Source: Undaria pinnatifida (lineage: Eukaryota > Sar > Phaeophyceae > Laminariales > Alariaceae). Taken from it: 64,000 bases of DNA. The position numbers were made by a program, and so were the translations under genes. Below the pieces are notes generated by a model. That model saw only the letters and a list, made by a program, of their open reading frames with translations, searched no databases and was not told the DNA's origin. This document shows, piece by piece, positions 62,901-64,000 of the stretch. Each line of letters starts with the position of its first letter. The stretch's first letter is position 1. The stretch covers positions 21,410,696 to 21,474,695 of the forward strand of contig JABAKD010000016.1 of NCBI GenBank assembly GCA_012845835.1. The letters are read 5' to 3'.

Positions 62901-64000
62901 AAAGTCAACTTGGAAATAATCAAACGTTTCATGCACAAGATCACAATAACAAAGCAGCTCTGCAGCAAGAGCAAAAGCAGCAAAAGCAAAAGCAGCAGCG
63001 GCGGCGCTCGTCTCCACTAGTTGTGGTAAGAACGATCGACTGCTGTATGTTCTGACGGCCTCATCCGTATCTTGTTCTCTCTCCCTCTGCCTCTCGATCC
63101 CCCCCCCCCCCCCCCCCCCCCCCCCCTCGGTGCTCCGTCTCGAAAGGGATGCGTGGTCAATGGTCAAATGACTAAGGCAAGCATCAAAATGAGTACCCCC
63201 CCCCCCCGCTCTCTCTCACTCTGTCTTTCCCAGTTTGTTTTTCCCTCCTTTCTTCACGTACAGCTACAACTACACCGTACAACTACAACTACACGATATC
63301 TCTCCGTGTTGTGATCAGCTTTTATCTACCGGTAACCTCACCCACACCCACTTGACACACTTGTGACTGCTGCATGTTCTGCCTGACTCTCTCCATCTCT
63401 CTCTCCCCCCCCCCGCTCTCTCTCTATCCCCCCCCCCCCCCCCTCCTCTTTCTGTCTCACGCTCCTTCCCCCGCCCCTCTCTCTCTATCTATCCCTTCCC
63501 CTTTTTTATCTTCCCGCCCCCCCCCCACATGCCTCCCTCCCTCTTGGCGATCTCGGACACATCTTTTTGTCGGACACACGGACACACCTACCTACACCTG
63601 CGCGCTGGGTATCATACACCTGCGTGCAGAAATATGTTGCCTACCGCAACATGATCGACGTGGCAAGCCTTGCTAAGCTGCTGGACAGAAAAGTCTTCCC
63701 TCCAAAGCTGGCCCGACTACGCTTGGTGAGAAAAGTAGAGAGGAGGGGAGAAAGGGAGGGAAGGATGGATGGGAGGGGCGGCGGGGGGAATTGGGGGGGG
63801 GGGGGGGGGAGGAGAGAGCGAGAGAGATGTCGTCCCACCTCCGCATCTTACAAGTGGTGGCACGGAAGGGGCAAGAGTTGTTGTGTCGGCGTGGGCGTCG
63901 CAGGTTAGAGCCTCTTCAGGATCCAGGCATGTGTATATGCTACAAAAAATGAGGGATGCGGTATGCAGTAGAAACACCCACCGCAGGAAGAGAGCGCGAG
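35713..64000 (+). CDS. Split protein kinase gene, at least 6 exons, 3' end outside the window
   Basis: Exons 35713-36381, 36850-36896, 40932-41078, 47116-47261, 61720-61889, 63630-63725 and a tentative 63904->64000. All introns are GT-AG and every joint keeps phase. The 425-codon frame (first six exons) has an Ala/Pro-rich, probably disordered N-terminus (1-190) with Gln/Arg and His runs. The catalytic domain follows: G-loop GVGSFG (197-202), VAVK (K219), alpha-C E233, HVDVKPDN (D309, K311, N314), DLG (D331), GTTGYTPPE (346-354), and subdomain IX HDTFAVG (D367, G372). It would transfer phosphate from ATP to Ser/Thr (or Tyr), probably in the cytoplasm because no membrane or signal segment is seen. 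HRD is HVD (non-RD type) and DFG is DLG. The start was chosen at ATG 35713, in context CCTCCATGG; no ATG lies upstream in frame. The family within kinases is not identified. Confidence 0.85.
36382..36849 (+). other. Kinase intron 1 (468 bp)
   Basis: GTGAGT...GCGGTAG. 36520-36840 is almost pure pyrimidine (CTCC/CCCT units), in effect a 300-bp polypyrimidine tract before the acceptor. 36395-36460 is G-rich. Confidence 0.75.
36850..36896 (+). CDS. Kinase exon 2 (47-bp micro-exon): alpha-C helix
   Basis: GCGGTAG|GGTGAAGGA...CGACTCCG|GTAAGC. It encodes [15 protein letters not shown] plus two bases of an Arg codon completed by exon 3. It supplies the glutamate (E233) that pairs with the VAVK lysine, and it is the only segment that joins exon 1 (phase 0) to exon 3 (phase 2) in frame. 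Confidence 0.8.
37023..37310 (-). mobile_element. TIR element family A, copy 2
   Basis: 288 bp with ends GACGCGCGTGCTACGATAAG and CGTCTATCGTAGCACGCGTC, in inverted order relative to the 12.97-kb copy. Inner blocks CTGATTTGGAG, GGATGAGTAAAACCCCATAT and CCGACGTTTTTTGGG identify the family. Confidence 0.75.
37330..37576. repeat. G runs and A-rich low complexity
   Basis: G tracts at about 37343-37356 and 37434-37454 flank a short segment with the family A-like block CAAAAAAATGCCATGG. Confidence 0.6.
37577..37857 (-). mobile_element. TIR element family A, copy 3
   Basis: 281 bp from GACGCGTGCCATGATAAAGA to CCTCTATTGCAGGGCGCGTC. Same inner order as copy 2 and same orientation, so two members sit within 270 bp of each other. 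Confidence 0.7.
38041..38277. repeat. (CCATCAT)n array with CCATTTT variants
   Basis: About 33 units of a 7-bp repeat, with CCATTTT or GCATCAT interruptions. Frames across it read Ile/His/Pro/Ser repeats. Confidence 0.9.
38461..38521. repeat. (CTGC)n tetranucleotide array
   Basis: About 15 units of CTGC with two ATGC variants. Confidence 0.95.
38806..39000 (-). mobile_element. Family D element, copy 2
   Basis: Starts at the palindrome GTCACTCGCGCGAGTGAC (38807-38824). It contains CCGTGCCGTTTT and GGATCTGCAAATGGGATGG blocks and ends near GTGAGGCACAGAGTCAGTCG. Orientation is opposite to 10.2 kb. Confidence 0.55.
39330..39555 (+). repeat. Dispersed repeat H, copy 2, with (GGGA)n inside
   Basis: See 29395-29570. 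A (GGGA)n tract (39431-39485) separates the shared blocks. Confidence 0.55.
39663..39785 (+). repeat. Family A element, 3' half
   Basis: CGACGGTTTTGGGTGAAGAAGC, GTCATTCAGAAAAAATGG and GCTACGATATAGCAGCGCG mark one end of the family; the other end is missing. Confidence 0.5.
40137..40247. repeat. (CCCT)n tetranucleotide array
   Basis: About 25 uninterrupted CCCT units in a CT-rich surround. Confidence 0.95.
40529..40931 (+). repeat. Tandem array of about 125 bp carrying copies of the exon 3 splice acceptor
   Basis: Four units have their TTCAG at about 40557, 40659, 40796 and 40931. Each contains CCTCCCTCTCT, a pyrimidine tract, TTCAGACT.GG, CACGAG, ACTTGAGGTTTAC.AAGTAT and GGAGTATAGATGCTTCGAGT. 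Only the last unit continues into the real exon. The earlier three run into AGTCAATACAT-like sequence instead of coding sequence. Confidence 0.8.
40932..41078 (+). CDS. Kinase exon 3: subdomains IV-V
   Basis: TTCAG|ACTCGGACATCACGAG...CTCGA|GTGAGT. Encodes [13 protein letters not shown], then [14 protein letters not shown] (hinge region) and PLSDVDKLE. The first base completes the Arg codon begun in exon 2, and the last two begin a Glu completed in exon 4. Confidence 0.9.
41150..42430 (+). repeat. Decayed tandem copies of the exon 3 tail and following intron
   Basis: Exon 3's GACATGGTCAGCGTGGC...GACGTGGACAAG is echoed at 41266-41300, 41488-41551 and 42186-42256, with a further partial copy at 42346-42385. 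An intron block (GGCATAATTGG.CATTTT, then AAAGTGGCATAATTG) precedes several of the copies. Stops and indels make them non-coding. Confidence 0.7.
42855..42950. repeat. Short inverted-repeat sequence, copy 1
   Basis: AAAAAGCTTGAGGCAA is answered by TTGCCTCGCAGCTTG about 60 bp later. The same layout is at 45760-45836 (AAAAAGCTTGAGGCAATCC...TTGCCTCACAAGCTTG). Confidence 0.5.
42994..43393 (+). mobile_element. Miniature LTR element (TRIM-like), copy 2
   Basis: Direct repeats at about 42994-43086 and 43310-43393 (AAGGCTTAGTTTGGGCAAG...GGTTAACCTTTTGC...CAAACG...CCCCACTAAT). A primer-binding-like TGGCGTCGTCGGCAGGAC lies at 43089-43106, a perfect T-arm hairpin GGTGGGTTCGAATCCCACC at 43124-43142, and a purine tract AGGGAGGGGGG... 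at 43292-43309 against the right repeat. It is collinear with 16479-16862 in the other orientation. Confidence 0.7.
43089..43106 (+). promoter_or_regulatory. Primer-binding site of the miniature LTR element
   Basis: TGGCGTCGTCGGCAGGAC is the complement of GTCCTGCCGACGACGCCA. That differs by one base from the well-known eukaryotic tRNA-Ser 3' end (CCTGCCGACTACG plus CCA) over the acceptor and T-stem strands. Confidence 0.55.
43405..43692. repeat. 19-bp minisatellite, about 15 copies
   Basis: Unit CATCCCACGGTAGCGTAAC with C/T, G/A and one-base-deletion variants. Because 19 is not a multiple of 3, every frame cycles through the same three peptides; it is not a gene. Confidence 0.95.
43703..43994 (-). 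mobile_element. TIR element family A, copy 4
   Basis: 292 bp from GAGGTGTGCTAGGATAGAGG to CTATCGTAGCACGCGTC. Inner blocks as in 37023-37310. Confidence 0.7.
44103..44811. repeat. TTAATG hexanucleotide array with ordered variants
   Basis: About 110 hexamers (GTTAAT, GTCAAT, GCTAAT, GCCAAT, GCGAAT, ACTAAT). The variant string GCTAAT-GCCAAT-GCGAAT-ACTAAT recurs many times, spaced by GTTAAT/GTCAAT units. Two frames per strand stay open as Asn-Val, Leu-Met, Thr-Leu or Ile-Asn repeats, an effect of the 6-bp period. Confidence 0.95.
44816..44919 (+). repeat. A-tailed retroposon I, copy 1
   Basis: GACACACGACGCGTATGAAAATAC through AGCTTTATTTTTCCCCATCCGCC to an A run (44894-44919). A minus-strand copy lies at 53140-53225 and has an A/T-rich end in the matching place. 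The A tail suggests retroposition. Confidence 0.6.
45215..45715 (-). mobile_element. Family D element, copy 3, interrupted by a SINE
   Basis: Left end palindrome-like GTCACTTGAGCGAGTGA (45224-45240). The family block TTTCGTGTTGCTG is cut at about 45288 and resumes after the SINE with GAAAATTGTATCCGCAATC...TACGCTGCGCC. Confidence 0.55.
45289..45597 (+). mobile_element. tRNA-derived SINE, copy 3
   Basis: Box A-like GGTGGAGTATTAGG and box B-like GAGTTCGAATCCCC (45341-45354), then the same body as copies 1 and 2, ending in an A tail (45581-45597). Confidence 0.85.
45959..46046 (-). mobile_element. 90-bp element family B, copy 1
   Basis: Ends TAACCCCTTTTAGAGC and AAAGGCGTTA form short imperfect inverted repeats. 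The interior has CCCAATACTAA, AATTTTGTCCCC and GTTTCAGTTGG. Five copies occur in the window. Confidence 0.65.
46130..46370 (-). repeat. Decayed family A element
   Basis: Contains TGAGAGCTC, GATACCCTGATGAACAATCC, TATGGCCTAGGC and CAACGAAAAT blocks in family order, with no clean ends. Confidence 0.45.
46371..46450. repeat. C run, (CCCCG)n pentamers and T run
   Basis: A 14-bp C run is followed by about six CCCCG units, then a T tract. Confidence 0.9.
46440..46575. repeat. Single arm related to the foldback element at 57.2-57.7 kb
   Basis: Shares AACGA.CG.TGACGTCGGGG, GAGATACGGCCGGGAG.TGGTT and ACCGT...GTAGAACG with the right arm at 57590-57718. Confidence 0.5.
46803..46864. repeat. (CCCT)n array
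   Basis: CCCT units interrupted by CCGCCCCCCCC. Confidence 0.9.
47116..47261 (+). CDS. Kinase exon 4: catalytic loop and DLG
   Basis: GCCGCAG|GCTGATGATTGG...GCGCTAG|GTGAGC. Encodes [20 protein letters not shown], then [12 protein letters not shown], and KLGDLGLAL. The catalytic base D309 sits in HVD rather than HRD. The metal-binding D331 is in DLG. Confidence 0.92.
47440..47650. repeat. Imperfect GGTT-type array
   Basis: TTGGTTGG and CTGGTTGG units; the same low-complexity class as 48.83-49.08 kb. Confidence 0.85.
47652..47870 (+). mobile_element. Family A element interrupted by family B copy 2
   Basis: Starts GACGCGTGCTGCGCGATG. The block TTCTGAACGACGG...CTCAACC is cut at 47741 and resumes as AAATCCCAAAATCGTCGGAAA after 47827. 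Confidence 0.6.
47741..47827 (+). mobile_element. 90-bp element family B, copy 2
   Basis: AACCCCTTTACAAATGG...GGGGACAAAATTACCTGG...GGGGGCTCTAAAGGGGTTA, inserted in a family A element. Confidence 0.7.
48095..48510. repeat. 47-bp minisatellite, 8-9 copies, with 188-bp higher-order order
   Basis: Unit core GGTGGTCTTAAAATGAAGCC, then GTTACCCGGATGGTCTTAATTAC. The variant order of units 1-4 is repeated in units 5-8. Diverged units extend to about 48660. Confidence 0.92.
48825..49082. repeat. (GGTT)n-rich array
   Basis: GGTTGGTT runs with GATT, TAGTT and TTGTT variants. Confidence 0.9.
49340..49372. repeat. (GATAC)n short array
   Basis: ATCGAGATACGATACGATAC; four to five pentamers. Confidence 0.85.
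49373..50547. other. Intronic stretch without a recognised feature
   Basis: Includes (GTTT)n at 49950-49976, an A run at 50066-50090 and a G run at 50209-50224. ACCTGGTACCAGGTATATCG occurs at 49506 and again at 50727. A block near 49385 (GCACCCCTGCCCAAAGCATTG) resembles 50439-50462. Confidence 0.45.
50548..50634 (-). mobile_element. 90-bp element family B, copy 3
   Basis: TAACCCCTTTAGAGCC...AATTTTGTCC-like...CAGTTGTAAAGG, directly next to a solo LTR of the miniature LTR element. Confidence 0.65.
50635..50715 (-). repeat. Solo LTR of the miniature LTR element
   Basis: AGTGGGGTGTTGGTCCGTTTG...GCAAAAGGTTAACC...CCAAACTAAGCC matches one terminal repeat of the elements at 16.5 and 43.0 kb, with no internal part. 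Confidence 0.65.
51104..51812. mobile_element. Foldback element family F: long inverted arms with spacer
   Basis: Left arm 51108-51348 and right arm 51583-51812 are inverted copies of about 230 bp. Both outer ends read TACACTCCAGCTGTGAG.TCG. The 234-bp spacer contains G runs and the CTATAAATCCTTTAAGGGGA block also found at 15 kb. There is no coding capacity. Confidence 0.75.
52350..52435 (+). repeat. Short dispersed repeat shared with 29875-29950
   Basis: GACGTCAGCCGTGAGTTCGA and TTGCAAGCTGCGTTGTTGG in both places. Confidence 0.55.
52436..53059. other. Intronic stretch, no feature recognised
   Basis: Open frames on the minus strand (52781-53079) show no domain. T-rich blocks near 53000-53035. 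Confidence 0.4.
53060..53430. mobile_element. Family C TIR element, copy 2, with a retroposon inserted
   Basis: Ends ACCGCTTTTTCGACAACATG and CAACCATGCTGTCCCAAAAG, inverted. The interior is split at about 53133 by sequence reaching 53330, after which the family block AACCCTAACCCAATGAAACG resumes. Confidence 0.65.
53133..53330 (-). repeat. A-tailed retroposon I, copy 2, inserted in family C
   Basis: The minus strand reads GACACACGACGCGTATGAAA...CCCCATCCGCCGGAGGAT and then AAACAAAACAAAA, matching 44816-44919. It carries about 100 bp more at the 5' side. Confidence 0.55.
53480..54000. repeat. Diverged tandem duplication
   Basis: CGGAGTCCCGGACG...GTCGGGATTTATGTC...ATTTGATAT.TAGTC occurs at 53509-53630 and 53741-53880. 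TTTTTCCT.CTTGGTTTTATTTAG followed by CCCCC and CTGCCTGGTCG occurs at 53636 and 53985. Period about 230-350 bp. Confidence 0.6.
54187..54594. repeat. (CATA)n array, about 102 perfect units
   Basis: 408 bp of uninterrupted ACAT/GTATG tetranucleotide. Open frames across it read YIHT and MYVC repeats. Confidence 0.98.
54681..55210. repeat. Inverted duplication, 133-bp arms, around family C copy 3
   Basis: 54681-54813 (AACGCGACCAAGCACGACAA...GGTACCTTACCGC) is the inverse of 55078-55210. The spacer is 264 bp. Each arm contains one end of a family C element, so 55075-55113 is an extra half TIR. Confidence 0.75.
54776..54940. mobile_element. Family C TIR element, copy 3
   Basis: 165 bp with TACCGCTTTTTCGACGACAT at left and an inverted GTCGTCGAAAAAGTGGTA at right. 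Same inner blocks as 8515-8674. Confidence 0.75.
55755..56050 (+). mobile_element. Family D element, copy 4, interrupted by family B copy 4
   Basis: Left GCGCGAGCGAGTGACTTGAC; block GGCGCAGCGTAGCTAACC; cut by 55882-55971; then AAACAGCACGAAAAAAAC; right palindrome CACTCGCGCGAGTG (56031-56044). Confidence 0.65.
55882..55971 (+). mobile_element. 90-bp element family B, copy 4
   Basis: TAACGCCTTTAAAATTGG...GGATCAAATTACTTGGAATT...GGGGGCTCTAAAGGGGTCA. Confidence 0.65.
56536..56819 (+). mobile_element. TIR element family A, copy 5
   Basis: 284 bp from GACGCACGCTACGTTAGAGG to CCTCTGTCTCGTAGCGCGTGTC. Inner blocks CAGGACGACGGGACTCGTTA, AATCGTCGG and GGGAGATGTCTTGAGCTCCC. Confidence 0.75.
56984..57160 (-). 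mobile_element. Family D element, copy 5
   Basis: Starts TTCACTCGCGCGAGTGACC (56993-57011). Contains TTTGGTGCGGTTTAAATC and GCGATATGAATCCGCAATGG...AACGCTGCGCC, the inverse of the 55.84-kb block. Confidence 0.55.
57185..57700. mobile_element. Foldback element family E: 240-bp inverted arms, 30-bp loop
   Basis: 57185-57421 and 57452-57700 are imperfect inverted copies. The inner 18 bp (CTATCGTAGAATCAGT and its inverse) are perfect. Outer blocks TCCTGAAATACGGTG, GTATCCTTCCTTG and GAAACGTTCGTT are matched in reverse on the right. There is no coding capacity. Confidence 0.8.
57719..57996 (-). repeat. Solo LTR of the gypsy family at 17.3-20.9 kb
   Basis: 278 bp, TGTACCGACTCG...CACAGCGGTACA, flanked by AACG on both sides (57715-57718 and 57997-58000), consistent with a 4-bp target duplication and LTR-LTR recombination. 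Orientation was set by comparison with the coding element. Confidence 0.7.
58001..59010. other. Intronic stretch, mostly unique
   Basis: 58062-58110 looks like the end of a family D element. (CTCT)n at 58851-58877. The open frame at 58505-58885 has no recognisable domain. Confidence 0.4.
59015..59290. repeat. (CCAA)n array with a 37-bp subrepeat
   Basis: CCAACCAA runs. From 59110, AACGCACGGACAAACAT and CCAACTAAACAACCAAC repeat about four times. Confidence 0.9.
59244..59661. repeat. 209-bp near-perfect tandem duplication
   Basis: 59304-59452 and 59513-59661 look identical by eye over about 145 bp (ATGAACAAACGAATGAAAAC onward), and the (CCAA)n/GACCGACTGACC lead-in is also repeated. Offset 209 bp. 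Confidence 0.9.
59710..59850. repeat. C runs and (CCCCTCCAA)n
   Basis: A C tract of about 22 bp, then AACCCCTCC units. Confidence 0.85.
59854..60260 (+). mobile_element. TIR element family A, copy 6 (expanded)
   Basis: About 407 bp from GACGCATGCTGCGGTAGAAG to CCTCCGTCGCAGCACGCGTT. An extra GATGCATGATAGAATAGAGG near 59894 suggests one element inside or beside another. T runs have expanded. Confidence 0.6.
60437..60526 (+). mobile_element. 90-bp element family B, copy 5
   Basis: GACGCCTTTACAACTGGAAA...TTGCTTGGAATTAGTATAGG...GGGCTCTAAAGGGG, within a family A-like fragment (GACGATTTTTGGGTT and ATTCAGACATATTTC on its sides). Confidence 0.6.
60727..60870. repeat. (CCAA)/(CCCAA) low-complexity
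   Basis: AACCAACC and CCCAACCCAACC runs, then C runs. Confidence 0.85.
61096..61635. repeat. (CAACA)n pentanucleotide array, 540 bp
   Basis: ACAACACAAC units with G-bearing variants on the left, becoming perfect from about 61540 to 61635. The Cys/Val-rich and Thr/Gln/His-rich frames are artefacts. Confidence 0.95.
61720..61889 (+). CDS. Kinase exon 5: activation segment and subdomains VIII-IX
   Basis: CGACCCAG|GTGTGGGC...CAGCAAC|GTGAGT. Completes a Gly codon begun in exon 4 and encodes [20 protein letters not shown], then [23 protein letters not shown] stands for APE; D367 and G372 match subdomain IX. Phase 0 at the end. Confidence 0.9.
62183..62290 (+). pseudogene. Decayed duplicate of kinase exon 5
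   Basis: Reads [20 protein letters not shown], then [15 protein letters not shown], beside exon 5's [20 protein letters not shown], then [12 protein letters not shown]. The donor GTGAGT is replaced by GCGGTT, and no acceptor gives an open phase, so it is probably not spliced. Confidence 0.7.
62518..62665. repeat. Imperfect 12-14-bp minisatellite (TTCTGCGGATT)
   Basis: Repeated TTCTGCGGA, TTCTCCGGA and TTCTGTGAA units. Confidence 0.75.
63630..63725 (+). CDS. Kinase exon 6: subdomain X region
   Basis: GCGTGCAG|AAATATGTTGCC...CGCTTG|GTGAGA. 32 codons: [20 protein letters not shown], then [12 protein letters not shown]. Phase 0 at both ends, joining exon 5 in frame. Placement after subdomain IX and the PP-LARL motif fit the region between subdomains X and XI. 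Confidence 0.8.
63726..63903 (+). other. Kinase intron 6 (178 bp, tentative)
   Basis: GTGAGA...GTCGCAG with G-rich sequence at 63778-63810. The acceptor lacks a clear pyrimidine tract. Confidence 0.4.
63904..64000 (+). CDS. Kinase exon 7 (tentative), runs off the window
   Basis: GTCGCAG|GTTAGAGCC in phase 0 stays open to the window end: [20 protein letters not shown], then [12 protein letters not shown]. An LQKM...N.HRR pattern resembles subdomain XI (L..ML..NP..R). The alternative acceptor 12 bases later (CTTCAG) closes quickly in the needed phase. Confidence 0.4.

Larger units (their letters stand above)
61890..63629 (+). other. Kinase intron 5 (1.7 kb)
   Basis: GTGAGT...GTGCAG. Contains a decayed copy of exon 5, a TTCNGGA minisatellite, C runs at 63100-63126 and 63430-63443, and GGGATGCGTGGTCAA...TGACTAAGGCAAGC (63147-63184). 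The last resembles 41907-41932 and the 5' half of a tRNA-Ser/Leu. Confidence 0.75.

Noticed and set aside
63147-63184. tRNA-Ser/Leu gene
   Set aside because: Only the 5' half resembles a tRNA (GCGTGGTCAA...GACTAAGGC). The same block at 41.9 kb suggests a tRNA-derived repeat fragment.

Overview
The window is nuclear DNA of a eukaryote with a repeat-rich genome. It has spliceosomal GT-AG introns of up to about 14.5 kb, tRNA-derived and other retroposons with A tails, LTR elements, many short non-autonomous elements, and very dense microsatellites and long C or G runs. The LINE C-terminal fragments, the mix of LTR elements and the intron-rich kinase would fit a large-genome stramenopile such as a brown alga. 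That placement is inference from general resemblance; nothing in the sequence proves it. There are no bacterial-style operons, rRNA genes, canonical tRNA genes or CRISPR arrays.

Layout. 1-7.1 kb: the 3' end of a Ty3/gypsy-like element is split by a complete Ty1/copia element (802-6595, minus strand). The copia element has one intact 1608-codon gag-pol frame, 430-bp LTRs that look identical by eye, and a TCACT target-site duplication. 7.1-16 kb: mostly non-coding, with short inverted-repeat elements, a hexanucleotide array, a 100-bp minisatellite, and a C-rich zone (13.6-15.9 kb) of decayed tandem repeats. 16-24.2 kb: nested retroelement debris. This comprises LINE C-terminal fragments, a small LTR element with a tRNA-Ser-type primer-binding site, and an internally deleted gypsy element (gag, zinc knuckle, protease, then a chromodomain-like tail) inserted in one of two copies of an unidentified repeat. 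24.2-35.5 kb: microsatellites, two adjacent tRNA-derived SINEs and a LINE tail; no gene is recognised. 35.7-64 kb: one plus-strand protein kinase gene, for which six exons can be joined in phase and a seventh is tentative. Its introns are filled with transposable-element relics and tandem arrays, and hold decayed copies of its own exons.

The only host gene supported is the kinase. Its frame keeps the glycine loop, the VAVK lysine, an alpha-C glutamate, the catalytic Asp, the metal-binding DLG and a PPE motif. HRD is replaced by HVD and DFG by DLG. The gene runs off the right end of the window.

The retroelements allow partial relative dating. The copia insertion looks recent. Several miniature elements interrupt one another: a 90-bp element sits inside two others, a SINE inside a palindrome-bounded element, and an A-tailed retroposon inside a TIR element.
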